Translations under genes and position numbers: made by a program | IMG/VR virus record: IMGVR_UViG_3300046009_010344 | Coordinates: 1 to 41,798 of that record | Origin: a virus | Length of the DNA stretch: 41,798 bases | Reading direction: 5' to 3' (one strand) | Shown here: positions 30,424-38,876 of the stretch, one piece after another | How positions within the stretch are numbered: position 1 is the stretch's first letter | Layout of the letters: every line of letters begins with the position of its first letter | The notes under the pieces: model-generated | The model's database searches: none | Told to the model about the DNA's origin: nothing | The model's input: the letters and a program-made list of their open reading frames with translations, nothing else

Positions 30424-31857
30424 TCAGGTCCGGGTGCTCGACAGGTTGACGTAGGCGGAAAGGGTGTTGCCGCCGTTACGCGGGGTGATCGGCTGCTGCA
30501 GCCACGGACGGCCGTCGACACGCTCGATGATCTTGTAGGCGATCTTGTCGGTGCCGAACGCGAAGTGCTCGCTGGAGCTCGCCGTGACTGCCTGGCGGTC
30601 ACCCACGAGGTAGAACGACGGGTCGATCAGCGTGATGTCACCCGCCGTGCCCAGGGCCGGGCACTTCTCCGTGAAGTACAGCGGACGGCCGTAGATCGCC
30701 ATCGGCGGGGCACCGATGACACCGTTGTTCATCCAGACCGGGGTCGAGCCGCCGAGCGGTCCCTGCACAGCCAGCAGGGCCAGCTGAGCGAAGGTGCCGA
30801 TGTCCGCGATCCAGATGGCGTTCATCAGCGAGGACGGGAGCAGCCGGGTGAACATGGCCGCCAGGTTGTCCACGATGATCGAGCCCGCACCCTGGCCGGT
30901 GACCGCGCTGGCCGTGACCATGCCGTTGCCATTCAGGAAGCCGAGCGGCTGGCCGGCGCCGGTGCCCTGGATGAACCGGTAGTCCTCCTCGAAGGCGAGC
31001 GCCTGCGGGAGCACCTGGTTCATGTAGGCGTTGAACGCCGGAGCATCCGCGACCAGCTCCTGCGGCGCCGTCATGTACGCCATCAGCTTCTTGGCGTCCA
31101 GCTTCACCTGCGAGAACTTGCCGCTGGACTCGGTCGGCTGCGTCGACTCGTCCACCCAGAAGACCTGCACGCCGCCGAACACCGTGCCGCCGGCATGCGT
31201 CGTGTCGTCGACGGCCGGGATAGCCAGCGTCTGCGAGGACATCGGGATGATCGTGGCGCGCGGCCGCATGATGGCGTGCTCCAGCGCGACCATCAGAAGG
31301 TCGGACCGGAACTCCTCGGGCAGGAGGAACCCACCGTCGGACGGAACGTTGGTGCTGAAGCTGTTCTGGATGTCCTGGATCTTCTCCAGCTGCTGCAGCA
31401 GTTCCGGCGTGTCCCGGAAGCGCTGGCCGCGCTGGGACGAGGCGATCGCACGGAACAGGTTGGCAGCGGAGTCCATCGACCCGTCCAGCGGCGCTCCGAC
31501 GGCCGTCTTGTTGTACAGGCACTGCTTCTGCGCCTGGTACGAGCCACCCGGGAAGGCGTTGGGGTCCGCGTTGGTGAAGCCGCGCATACGCGGCGCACCG
31601 GTCGGCGTCAGGTCCACCCTCGGACGCCCGGCACCGTTGTAGCCGTTGTCCTTGAGGAAGTCAGCGATGCCGAGCTGGACCTGCTCCTTGATCTGGTCCT
31701 TCATGCCGGGGTCGTTGTTCACCACGCCCTTGGCATAGGCGGTGATGAACTCCTTGAAGGCGCCCGGCTCTCCCATCATCGCCTTCACCTTGGCGGGATC
31801 CGTGAGGAAAGCCTGCAGCCCCTCGGCATCGGTCGGAATTGTGACCTTCGTTGCCAT
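30424..31857 (-). CDS. Major capsid protein, HK97 fold
   Basis: This 477-residue protein starts MATKVTIPTDAEGLQAFL at ATG 31857. A helical, charged N-terminal region (residues 1-~170) resembles the cleaved delta/scaffold domain. The mature shell domain follows, with LPEEFRSDLLMVALEHAIMRPRAT, an E-loop region, and QVLPQALAFEEDYRFIQGTGAGQPLG, a hallmark of HK97-type capsids. The adjacent ClpP-type protease would process it. Confidence 0.92.
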   Translation of the reverse strand: MATKVTIPTDAEGLQAFLTDPAKVKAMMGEPGAFKEFITAYAKGVVNNDPGMKDQIKEQVQLGIADFLKDNGYNGAGRPRVDLTPTGAPRMRGFTNADPNAFPGGSYQAQKQCLYNKTAVGAPLDGSMDSAANLFRAIASSQRGQRFRDTPELLQQLEKIQDIQNSFSTNVPSDGGFLLPEEFRSDLLMVALEHAIMRPRATIIPMSSQTLAIPAVDDTTHAGGTVFGGVQVFWVDESTQPTESSGKFSQVKLDAKKLMAYMTAPQELVADAPAFNAYMNQVLPQALAFEEDYRFIQGTGAGQPLGFLNGNGMVTASAVTGQGAGSIIVDNLAAMFTRLLPSSLMNAIWIADIGTFAQLALLAVQGPLGGSTPVWMNNGVIGAPPMAIYGRPLYFTEKCPALGTAGDITLIDPSFYLVGDRQAVTASSSEHFAFGTDKIAYKIIERVDGRPWLQQPITPRNGGNTLSAYVNLSSTRT

Positions 31858-31859
31858 TC

Positions 31860-33182
31860 TCAGCCTCCATTCAGTGCTGCGAGGAACTGCGAGACGTCCT
31901 CGTCGTTTGGCTCGGACCAAATGGCCTTTGCCTGTGCGTTCGGGTCGTAATCGGGATTCACGACCTTCATGTGCGCCTCGAGATGCGCCTTGGCGGCGGA
32001 CTCGTTGGTAAGACCATTCGTCGAGTCGAATCTAGCGAGCGCGTTGCGAACCCCAGCAGCATTCGGCGCGTCGCCAGGGTGGTAGTGGTGCGGAAGCGCA
32101 TGCGCTTCCTGCTTGGAGGCATCGCCCGACTTCTTGCCGGCACAGATGCCGTTGTAGAACGCCGCAGGGTTGTCACTGTTCGCGGCATTGTGCATTGCGC
32201 GATCAGCATCCCACGGCGAATTGTCAACGGCAGCAGCCGAGACATCCACCAGGTTCCCCTTGACGTCCAGCGGCCTTCCGGGCACAGACCGGATCTGCCT
32301 GCCGGTGATGTCCCAGTGGCTGTTGTCCTGGTCGCCTTCTGGCGAGCTGTCGTCATCGCCATCGTTGTCCGGGTCCCATGCCATGTGGTGCTGGTGCAGG
32401 TTGTCGGCATTGTGCCGGTGCATGTGACCGTGAACACCGTCGGTCGAGTCGTGCTGGCCGAATCCGGCGTGGTCATGGGTATGCGTGCCGGTCATCGGCT
32501 CGTGGGCCGTCTGGTTCTTCGGCACGTACAGGACGGTCCCGGTCTTGCCGAAGATCTGCATGTTCCAGTTGTCGCTCGGAGGCTTGACCGTCCGGCCCGC
32601 ACCGGAATCCATCATCCGGTCGGCCAGACCATTGTCGATGGCCTCCTGGGCGCCATACCAGGCTTCCGCCTTCATGACGTCCCGCCAGTAACCTTCCGGC
32701 TTCCCGGTGTGCTCGGCGTAGATCTGGGCGATGTTGTTACTGGTCCGGTCCAGCTGCTCAGCGAAGTCGCGCATGTCCTGCGCGTTGCCGATGGCCATCC
32801 CGAATCCGTCGTGCACCATCATCTGGCCCTGCCGCGCAATCAGGACGGGATTCCCAGCCATGGCAATGACCGACGCGATGGAAGCCGCGAGGCCATCGAT
32901 CATGATCGTGACGTCCTTGCGGGCCATCAGCGCGTTATAGATGGCGATGCCGTCGAAGACCTCGCCGCCCGGCGAGTTGAGATGGACCTCGAGAGGCCCA
33001 TTGACGTCCGCGAGATCCCGGACGAGGTCGTTGGCGGTAACGCCGAAGTAGCCGATCTCGTCGTAGATGTGCAGCTGGGTGGGTCCGTCAATCTGGTTCC
33101 GAATCCGGTACCAGTCATTCCGCCCAGGCTGCACGAGCGCGAACATGCCTCTGGCTGTGCGCCAGGGAGTGTTCCTGCTCAT
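31860..33182 (-). CDS. Head maturation protease, ClpP/S14 type, with His-rich insert
   Basis: This 440-residue prohead protease has ClpP-like HLNSPGGEVFDG (68-78), nucleophile S101 in DGLAASIAS, and H124 in MMVHDG. By eye E173 occupies the place of the usual catalytic Asp. After residue ~200 comes an insert with 11 His between 234 and 266, then an Asp-rich run, then a helical C-terminal domain likely serving as scaffold. ATG 33182. It should digest the scaffold and the capsid delta domain during head maturation. Confidence 0.88.
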   Translation of the reverse strand: MSRNTPWRTARGMFALVQPGRNDWYRIRNQIDGPTQLHIYDEIGYFGVTANDLVRDLADVNGPLEVHLNSPGGEVFDGIAIYNALMARKDVTIMIDGLAASIASVIAMAGNPVLIARQGQMMVHDGFGMAIGNAQDMRDFAEQLDRTSNNIAQIYAEHTGKPEGYWRDVMKAEAWYGAQEAIDNGLADRMMDSGAGRTVKPPSDNWNMQIFGKTGTVLYVPKNQTAHEPMTGTHTHDHAGFGQHDSTDGVHGHMHRHNADNLHQHHMAWDPDNDGDDDSSPEGDQDNSHWDITGRQIRSVPGRPLDVKGNLVDVSAAAVDNSPWDADRAMHNAANSDNPAAFYNGICAGKKSGDASKQEAHALPHHYHPGDAPNAAGVRNALARFDSTNGLTNESAAKAHLEAHMKVVNPDYDPNAQAKAIWSEPNDEDVSQFLAALNGG

Positions 33183-34618
33183 ACATTATCCTTTCCGTGT
33201 CCGTTGCCATTGCGGATGGCGAACGCATCCCTGATCATTCCTGCCATCTCAAGAATCCCAGTCTCGTCAATTTCCTCCCAGGCGTTCTTTGGCCCAGCGG
33301 GAAGCGCTGGCTGGTCTGGCTCGTATCCGGGAACGGCATCCGGACCGGTCGATGGCCGGGTAGCAGGTGGAGGATTACCGGCTGGCTTCAGCTTCTCGGG
33401 CGGATGGAACGTCATGTCCGGCAGCCCGACTGTCTTGGTGACCTCAGAAGCGTTGTACCCGGCCTTGGTCAGCGTCAGCGCCGCATTCGACTTTGTCATG
33501 AGCTCCATGTTCGAGCTCTCGCGGCTTTGCGAGATCGGGTTACAGTAATCGAACTCAACATTCTTGCCGGTGGCCCCGAACATCTCCAGGTATCGGCCAT
33601 TGAGTGCGCCGCGCATCCTCTTCAGGCGCGGAACCTCGTGCCATGTGATGTGGATCTCCTGGGCCGTTTCCGCATTGGCCCGGTTCACATCATTCGACAG
33701 GCCAAGCATCGCCTGGTGAATTCGGTATGCCTCGCGCATGATCTCACGAGCCATCGTACGAAGCTCTACGAATTGCATCTCACGGATCGTGTACGTGTTC
33801 GGATACCAGGTTGCGCCTTGCTCCAGCACGCCCACCCTGTGGCCCCTAGCCACACCCTGGTGCTGCTCCCGCCAGCGCTCGGTGAACTCCTCGAACTCCT
33901 CATCGGAAAGCCGCTTGGAGAACTGCACGATGCCGCCCGGCGTCGCGCTATTCAGGAAGAAGTTGCGGCTCCACTGTGCCGTGTACTTGGCGCTGTCGAT
34001 GTCCATCAGAAGCGCCTGAACCGGCGACAGGCCCCGGTAGAAGTCATTCGGGTCCGGATACTTCAGCTGGATGACCTCGCTATGGCGAAGCGGAACCTGC
34101 TCCCCATTCGGACCGGTGTAAACCCAGCCAAGCAGGAATTCGTTCTTGTCCGGAACAGGCTCCATCCTGTCCGGACGAACCGGCCACATCTCAATGGGCA
34201 ATCCGGTGCCGGACGGACCCCTATTCAGAACCCAGTACCACTCACCGACCAGCTCCATGAACTGCCAGCCGATTTCCCGGAACTGCTCTCCGTCCATGAA
34301 CGGATTCGGATTCTTCCAGAGCCTCAGAGCCTGGTGCTCGAGAACCTGCTGGCGGTCCTCGTATCCGATCTCGTACTTGGAGAAGCGATTCGTCGGCTGG
34401 CTGGTCTTGCGGAACATTTCCCACTGGTGGGCCGACGTCCCGGTGGAAAGAAGCTGCACAATCGAGAACAGCGTTCCTGTAGCGCCCATCTGGTTAAGCT
34501 GAGTCAGCTTTCCCGTTCCCCCATACCCGAGCAGCATCCTACTGCCATTCGTCCGATTGCCCTCGAACGGAATAGGACGAGCAAGATTGGCAACCTTGCC
34601 AAGGAATGACTTAGCCAT
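33179..34618 (-). CDS. Portal protein
   Basis: This 479-residue portal protein of the HK97-type (phage_portal) family has GTSAHQWEMFRK, GEWYWVLNRGPSGTGLPIEMWPVRPDRM (clip/wing strands), VIQLKYPDPNDFYRGLSPVQALLMDID, and WSRNFFLNSATPGGIVQF, all typical blocks. It forms the dodecameric ring at the capsid vertex through which DNA enters. The C-terminus is Pro-rich and disordered and its last codons contain the 21-bp repeat. ATG 34618; overlaps the protease gene by four bases. Confidence 0.93.
   Translation of the reverse strand: MAKSFLGKVANLARPIPFEGNRTNGSRMLLGYGGTGKLTQLNQMGATGTLFSIVQLLSTGTSAHQWEMFRKTSQPTNRFSKYEIGYEDRQQVLEHQALRLWKNPNPFMDGEQFREIGWQFMELVGEWYWVLNRGPSGTGLPIEMWPVRPDRMEPVPDKNEFLLGWVYTGPNGEQVPLRHSEVIQLKYPDPNDFYRGLSPVQALLMDIDSAKYTAQWSRNFFLNSATPGGIVQFSKRLSDEEFEEFTERWREQHQGVARGHRVGVLEQGATWYPNTYTIREMQFVELRTMAREIMREAYRIHQAMLGLSNDVNRANAETAQEIHITWHEVPRLKRMRGALNGRYLEMFGATGKNVEFDYCNPISQSRESSNMELMTKSNAALTLTKAGYNASEVTKTVGLPDMTFHPPEKLKPAGNPPPATRPSTGPDAVPGYEPDQPALPAGPKNAWEEIDETGILEMAGMIRDAFAIRNGNGHGKDNV
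33201..33221 (-). repeat. 21-bp start-associated repeat, copy 2
   Basis: Identical to 22584-22604. Here the bases encode the end of the portal (AIRNGNG) and lie 18 bases before the protease ATG at 33182. The placement near a start in both copies suggests a shared signal instead of chance. Confidence 0.6.
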
Positions 34619-34904
34619 CCGAGTCGCTCACCTTCCACTCGAACAGGAACCAGCTGATCCCCGTCGCGAGAAGGCCGCTGAATAGCGAGTGCGTGAAGAA
34701 TGCCGCATCAATGCAGGTGAATCCGAATATGGTGTAGACATGGTCTCGGATGTGCTCAGCCGAAGCACGGGTGCGAACGCGAGCGGAACGCACTACATTC
34801 CCAAGGACTGCAGCTGTTACACCGGCTGCCTTGCGCGCTCGCGCCTTCCAGATGCCTTTCCTGGGGTCAGGGACCACCCATGGCGGTACATTCGCATCGC
34901 TCAT
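34611..34904 (-). CDS. Small membrane protein between terL and portal
   Basis: This 97-residue protein has a basic N-terminal half (RKGIWKARARKAAGVTAAVLG...RSARVRTRASAEH) and a hydrophobic C-terminal half (FGFTCIDAAFFTHSLFSGLLATGISWFLF) with one or two membrane helices. It is coupled to the terminase gene by ATGA. Membrane proteins in this slot are uncommon in siphophages; the role is unknown. Confidence 0.72.
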   Translation of the reverse strand: MSDANVPPWVVPDPRKGIWKARARKAAGVTAAVLGNVVRSARVRTRASAEHIRDHVYTIFGFTCIDAAFFTHSLFSGLLATGISWFLFEWKVSDSDG

Positions 34905-36280
34905 GCCGTGAAGCTCCTAAATACAGCCCGGACGCCGAAGTCCTGCTCGGCAACCATGTACCTCATGGCGTCACAGCCGTCGTCGTCAACCTTGGTGGGC
35001 GCTTCCTTGCCCTTGCCATCCCAGACGTACCCAGGAATCTCCTCGATGGTACTTGTGGGCCGGGCACTGTCGACAAGCTCAGCGTCCTTCCGAACCAGGG
35101 CTGTCCGCAGGAAGAAGACGCGCGGCCTACCATCCCCGGCGTCCTTCATGCGCACCTGGCAAGCCTCGATGCCTTCCAGAACTGATTTGTGGGCGGGAGA
35201 CGTGCTCATACCAGTCTCCCGCTCCAGCACGGCCCTTCCCTCGGCATCGTGGTCACAGATTATGCCACGAGGCTTCGGCTCTTTCCAGATTCGCTGCTTC
35301 CCGGTCTCGTCATCCGGATCAAGCGGCGCGACAATGTTCATGATCTCGGCGGCGTGCACGTCGACAGTACGGCGCGTATGGAAGATTTCCCTGTACAGGT
35401 ACAGACGGCCATCCTCGTCCACGGCCCAGCACTGGAGAACGAATGGGTGGACGAATCCGAAGTCGACTGACCAGTAACGCGGCCACTTCACCGGAACACC
35501 GAATGCGTCTATCTCGCGCTCTCCGGCTGGGATTTCGTTGATGATATGCGTATCCGGAACGAAATCCTCGTAGATACTGCCCTCGGCACTGACCCAGTTA
35601 CCCAGTCGGAGCCTTTCGTGCCGCACTCCGGTGAGGCTGTCCAGCTTACTCAGGTAATCAGCACCACGCGTCGTCACATCACCGTTAGCCCCGAACAGGA
35701 TCGGGTTGTCCTCGTGCCGGCTCTCAAGCATTGTCGTGTGCCCATTGACGCACCGCATCCTGAGCCAGTGTGTTGGCGACGAAGGGTTACAGTCACCGAT
35801 GATCTGCTGGAAGGACACGCGCCAGCTACGTAGCCGGGTAGTCAGCGCCTCCCAGTCGTTCTCGGTAAGCTCAGTAGCCTCCTGGACGTAAATCAGGTCG
35901 TATTCCGACGACATGATCTTGCTAATCTTGTCCAGGCCGCCGATTACGATGACCGAGCCGTTCTTGTACCGGTACTGCGCAGGCTCCGATGCGCTGCCGC
36001 CGTAGTACTCGACGTCGCCAGCCAGCAATGCCTCCTGGATGACGAAGCGCCGGAAGGTCACGAGCGCCGTACCGGACAGGGTGGCGCCGGTCTTTCGGCA
36101 GACGAGCCCACGCATGCCCGGATTGGCGAGGCACATCGCGTGCAGCTTCTCCAGGCATGCGCGGCTCTTCCCGGTGCCCGCTGGGCCAGCGACGAGCACT
36201 TCGGGGTCTCTGCACAGATATAGCTGGCGACAGGCACCACGCGGGCGGTATGTATGCTTACTTCTGGCCGCCGTACTCAA
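34901..36280 (-). CDS. terL: Terminase large subunit
   Basis: This 459-residue packaging motor/nuclease has Walker A AGPAGTGKS (31-39), Walker B YDLIYVQEATEL (127-138), and coupling region IIGDCNPSSPTHWL. The nuclease domain has SVDFGFVHPFVLQCW, with the first metal-binding Asp, and later CDHDAEGRAVLERE. Start appears to be TTG 36280, since no ATG/GTG lies between it and Walker A; it overlaps the small subunit's TGA (TTGA). It cleaves and translocates DNA through the portal. Confidence 0.93.
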   Translation of the reverse strand: MSTAARSKHTYRPRGACRQLYLCRDPEVLVAGPAGTGKSRACLEKLHAMCLANPGMRGLVCRKTGATLSGTALVTFRRFVIQEALLAGDVEYYGGSASEPAQYRYKNGSVIVIGGLDKISKIMSSEYDLIYVQEATELTENDWEALTTRLRSWRVSFQQIIGDCNPSSPTHWLRMRCVNGHTTMLESRHEDNPILFGANGDVTTRGADYLSKLDSLTGVRHERLRLGNWVSAEGSIYEDFVPDTHIINEIPAGEREIDAFGVPVKWPRYWSVDFGFVHPFVLQCWAVDEDGRLYLYREIFHTRRTVDVHAAEIMNIVAPLDPDDETGKQRIWKEPKPRGIICDHDAEGRAVLERETGMSTSPAHKSVLEGIEACQVRMKDAGDGRPRVFFLRTALVRKDAELVDSARPTSTIEEIPGYVWDGKGKEAPTKVDDDGCDAMRYMVAEQDFGVRAVFRSFTA

Positions 36281-36792
36281 GTAAGAGCCTGCACGATCTC
36301 CTCGTCGGCTTCAAGAACATAGTGCACGACATTGCTGTCGCCAGCACCGGCCTTGTCGACGCGAGATGGCAGGAACTCATCAGCCGCATTCCGCATGGTG
36401 ATGTTCCACGAGCGAACCAGGTTGTTGTGCTCCTTGCCGCCAGGGTTGCTCCTGCGAGCGGCGTCAATGTCGTCGCGCAGCTCATCTACCATCGCCTGGT
36501 ACTCGGCCACACGGTTAACCCGCTTGGATATCCACAATCCGGCCGTCTCAATGGCGATTTCGCCGGCCAGGGCACCACGAACCTCGGTAACCTCGTCAGC
36601 ATTCATCGCGGCGAAGGTTGCGACCTCTACGACCGGGACCTTCAGCTGATTCGCAAGCTCGCGGTAGGTCCACTCACCTAGAGCGAGGTCCCGGATCAGC
36701 GCCAGACGGGCACGGCCCCGGTAGAGCTCAAGGGTGACCAGGTCAGAGCCAGCGCTACGTCCGCTGCCGCCCCTGCTCGCTGTCCCCGCCAT
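36277..36792 (-). CDS. terS: Terminase small subunit
   Basis: This 171-residue protein directly precedes terL. An HTH-type segment (WTYRELANQLKVPVVEVATFAAMNADEV, residues ~40-68) would bind the packaging site, and a helical oligomerisation region (RVAEYQAMVDELRDDIDAARRS) follows. ATG 36792 behind TAGGAGG. Sequence match is general, so the call rests on the HTH, the helical body and the position. Confidence 0.78.
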   Translation of the reverse strand: MAGTASRGGSGRSAGSDLVTLELYRGRARLALIRDLALGEWTYRELANQLKVPVVEVATFAAMNADEVTEVRGALAGEIAIETAGLWISKRVNRVAEYQAMVDELRDDIDAARRSNPGGKEHNNLVRSWNITMRNAADEFLPSRVDKAGAGDSNVVHYVLEADEEIVQALT

Positions 36793-36840
36793 TGTCGCAC
36801 CTCCTAGGCGGGAATCCTAACCTAAGAATCCGATCTGCGG

Positions 36841-37053
36841 CTATTTACACAGGTAAAAGGCTGCGACGTGCTTTCTCGTATAGCGGGACATTGCCGAAAT
36901 GGCCCATACGATGGCTTTCACGAGAAGCCACACAATACCGAAGGCGAGACGGATAGCCACCCAGACAAGAATGCCTAGCCCTATGACGAGCGAACCGACA
37001 ATGCTGAAGCTCGCTCCGGTGGAGCGCAGATCATTGTCGTAGTAAGTGCGCAT
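36841..37053 (-). CDS. 70-residue membrane protein
   Basis: MRTYYDNDLRSTGASFSIVG leads into two hydrophobic helices (SLVIGLGILVWVAIRLAFGIV and VKAIVWAISAM), then a basic end (SRYTRKH). The start follows the previous TAA closely (ATG 37053). The 47-base gap to terS contains only its RBS. Unknown role. Confidence 0.68.
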   Translation of the reverse strand: MRTYYDNDLRSTGASFSIVGSLVIGLGILVWVAIRLAFGIVWLLVKAIVWAISAMSRYTRKHVAAFYLCK

Positions 37054-37055
37054 CG

Positions 37056-37298
37056 TTAGATGCACTCCACCTTTCCGTGGACCCTGCAAGCCCTGTTGAT
37101 ATACTTGATACGCCACTTCTTGAAGCCGATAGCTACCCAGGTACACTTATCGCACCCTGGGAATTCGCCTGTGACCTCAGTCAGCGGGATAATCCTGATC
37201 CTGGACGGGTGACCCTGTGCAATCCTGGCCGTTCCCGAACCAGTACCGCTAATGTGCGGCTTACTCGTTCCGGTCTGGCGTCTCTTCTTCGCCGACAC
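37056..37298 (-). CDS. Small basic Cys protein
   Basis: This 80-residue protein begins at GTG 37298 behind GGAGGAG, within the end of the deaminase gene. It is strongly basic (KKRRQTGTSKPH, FKKWRIKYINR) and carries C-x2-C (GCDKC) plus CRVHGKVEC, a possible zinc-ribbon. It may bind nucleic acid; not recognised. Confidence 0.65.
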   Translation of the reverse strand: MSAKKRRQTGTSKPHISGTGSGTARIAQGHPSRIRIIPLTEVTGEFPGCDKCTWVAIGFKKWRIKYINRACRVHGKVECI

Positions 37299-37701
37299 TG
37301 TACGCTCCTCCGGGCGTTACCACCCTTGCGATTCCTGCGGTAGATATTATCCTGCTGCAGTCAGCGCATGGCCTATCCGTACAGTATAGCGTGGATCCGT
37401 CCAGTAGCCTATCAGACCGGAATGCATAACGTATCGCAGCCGCTTCGGCATGCACAGCGTGGCATAGGCCTGGCCCTGACTTGTAATCTGCGCCATGCGG
37501 CACCTGCTCGGTGGTAAGTAGCCCACGAGGACAGCCTCCGGCCATGCAGCCTGGCCCTGAGGGAACCGCATTGGAACCCGTAGCAATCTGGCGACCCAGT
37601 ACATTGACGATCACCGCGCCTACACGCCTGCGTCGGCAGTCGGCATTCCTCGAGACATCGCCGGCTACCCTGAGCCAGAAAGCATTCGTGTTGTATTCCA
37701 T
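37261..37701 (-). CDS. dCMP/cytidine deaminase-like protein
   Basis: This 146-residue zinc deaminase has the catalytic HAE at 84-86 and PCADC (C112, C115), completing the H-C-C zinc site and the proton-shuttling Glu. Extra Cys in GCMAGGCPRG (52-60) match the second structural zinc of phage dCMP deaminases. It would turn dCMP into dUMP, the substrate of ThyX. ATG 37701 overlaps the TGA of the upstream microprotein. It overlaps the next gene by 38 bases. Confidence 0.9.
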   Translation of the reverse strand: MEYNTNAFWLRVAGDVSRNADCRRRRVGAVIVNVLGRQIATGSNAVPSGPGCMAGGCPRGLLTTEQVPHGADYKSGPGLCHAVHAEAAAIRYAFRSDRLLDGSTLYCTDRPCADCSRIISTAGIARVVTPGGAYSVGEEETPDRNE

Positions 37702-37799
37702 CACCCACACCTCGGACACTTCTTGACCTTCTCGCCGTCCCATATGGTGCCGGATCCGCCGCAGCCCGGGTAGGTACATTCGGGGTCGTGTGATTTCAT
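37701..37799 (-). CDS. 32-residue zinc-ribbon microprotein
   Basis: ATG 37799 (AAGGGATGGCG upstream) encodes MKSHDPECTYPGCGGSGTIW, ending KKCPRCG. C-x4-C plus C-x2-C form a full rubredoxin-like zinc ribbon. Its TGA overlaps the deaminase ATG (TGATG). An in-frame ATG at 37805 is possible. Confidence 0.7.
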   Translation of the reverse strand: MKSHDPECTYPGCGGSGTIWDGEKVKKCPRCG

Positions 37800-37821
37800 C
37801 GCCATCCCTTCCCCTCAGCGC

Positions 37822-37852
37822 CCAGCGCGGGCCACCTCATTGCCCGCGCTGG
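37822..37852 (-). terminator. Strong GC-rich terminator hairpin
   Basis: A perfect 11-bp inverted repeat pairs CCAGCGCGGGC (37822-37832) with 37842-37852 over a 9-base loop. It follows the stop of the gene at 37874 on the - strand and separates the secreted-protein unit from the deaminase/terminase operon. Confidence 0.75.
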
Positions 37853-37873
37853 ACACTCAAGAGCCGGGCCGGG

Positions 37874-38152
37874 TCAGTTCTTGGTCGTCAGGAACGAACA
37901 GACCACTTGCTCGTTGGACGCGGCCAGCACCGAACCCGAATCGGGTGACGACTCGGTGCGGAACAGCCGGACCTTGACCGTCCTCGCCCCGGTGACCTCG
38001 CAGGTGCCTCCGACGATCCCCGCTCCGGCACCGGACTGCGGCGACTGCACGGTCATCTGGCACTGGTCGAAGTCGGCGTCGAAGGTGAGGGTCTTGGAAC
38101 CGGTGGAGTCAAGCGTGAACGAATCGTCGCGGCTCTCAACAAGAGTGGGCAC
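37874..38152 (-). CDS. Small beta protein, unknown
   Basis: This 92-residue protein starts at GTG 38152 behind AAAGGAAG. The sequence (DSFTLDSTGSKTLTFDADFDQCQMTVQSP...TVKVRLFRTESS) looks like a single beta-sandwich with three Cys. No signal peptide. It is the last gene of the secreted-protein unit. A 6-bp hairpin at 38181-38197 lies in the gap upstream. Function unknown. Confidence 0.7.
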   Translation of the reverse strand: MPTLVESRDDSFTLDSTGSKTLTFDADFDQCQMTVQSPQSGAGAGIVGGTCEVTGARTVKVRLFRTESSPDSGSVLAASNEQVVCSFLTTKN

Positions 38153-38204
38153 GATGCTTCCTTTCGCTAGGGAATCGGGCGTAGGAGGCGATCCTACCGC
38201 GCGG

Positions 38205-38756
38205 TTAGGCTGCCGGCGTGAGGACGGCCCGGAAGGACATGTTCGAGATCCTCCACTTGTCGCCCAGTCCGTCGCTGCCGGAAAGGGCCAGGCCCCAGGT
38301 GTTCGGGCTGCCAGCCGCAGTGTCGCAGCGCCGGTTGATCACGACCAGGTTACCGTCCTCCACCTTGAACGTCCAGACGGTGCCCAGCGCGCTCGGGTCG
38401 GACTTCAGGGTGGCGTTGCTGCAGTCATTGGTCGAGGCCAGCAGAATGCCACCGCTGAACGTGATGTTGCCGGTCTGGTTGCCCATGTACGTACCGCTGG
38501 TCGGGAACCAGTGCAGCGTGCGCCCGGGGTGGTTCACCGCGATGGCGGGCGTGTTCGGGATCAGGTTGTCGTTGCCGACCGCGAACGAGGATCCGAACTT
38601 CTCCCAGATGTTGAACGGGTTGTTCGTCGGGCCACTCGTATCCATTGCAGCGCTGTTCGTCGGCGCCGCGCTGGCCCCGGTAACCGCGATCGTGGCCGGC
38701 AGACACCCTGCAGCCAGTACGGCCACGGAGAGGGCCAGCCTATTGAGAATGCTCAC
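38205..38756 (-). CDS. Secreted protein of the beta-trefoil-like cassette
   Basis: This 183-residue protein begins at GTG 38756 (GAAGGAGGAAGCAA upstream). A Sec signal peptide is clear: short basic start, hydrophobic LALSVAVLAAG core, cleavage near TGASAA. The mature part contains LLASTNDCSNATLKSD, GTVWTFKVEDGNLVVINRRC and LGDKWRISN, which match in order the protein at 39584 (ASTNDC..., GTVWIF..., HQWQVS). Repeated aromatic-G-C patterns suggest a beta-trefoil/lectin fold. It would be exported by the infected cell. Confidence 0.8.
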   Translation of the reverse strand: MSILNRLALSVAVLAAGCLPATIAVTGASAAPTNSAAMDTSGPTNNPFNIWEKFGSSFAVGNDNLIPNTPAIAVNHPGRTLHWFPTSGTYMGNQTGNITFSGGILLASTNDCSNATLKSDPSALGTVWTFKVEDGNLVVINRRCDTAAGSPNTWGLALSGSDGLGDKWRISNMSFRAVLTPAA

Positions 38757-38875
38757 TTGCTTCCTCCTTCGCTGTCGCCGGATGGTCCGGCAACTAGCTT
38801 GTCGCCGTGAGTGGGGCACAGGTTGTTGACCCGGCGCACTCCGTCAATCTCACGGCAAGTACAGATGGCCGCCAT
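38753..38875 (-). CDS. 40-residue Cys-rich microprotein
   Basis: ATG 38875 to TGA 38753 gives MAAICTCREIDGVRRVNNLC then PTHGDKLV. C-x-C, C and H could bind one zinc. It is squeezed between two secreted-protein genes and overlaps the next GTG (GTGA). Confidence 0.6.
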   Translation of the reverse strand: MAAICTCREIDGVRRVNNLCPTHGDKLVAGPSGDSEGGSK

Positions 38876-38876
38876 G

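Noticed and set aside
29844-31950. Long rightward open frames opposite the capsid genes (up to ~650 codons)
   Set aside because: They are antisense shadows of GC-rich codons, rich in Arg/Gly/Val with no motifs or RBS, while the opposite strand encodes capsid and decoration proteins.
31851-34609. Rightward open frames opposite protease and portal
   Set aside because: Antisense shadows; the leftward frames have clear ClpP and portal motifs.
38205-38756. Lipoprotein lipobox (LAAGC) in the secreted protein
   Set aside because: The -3 position is Ala instead of Leu and a normal ASAA cleavage site follows, so an ordinary Sec signal peptide fits better.
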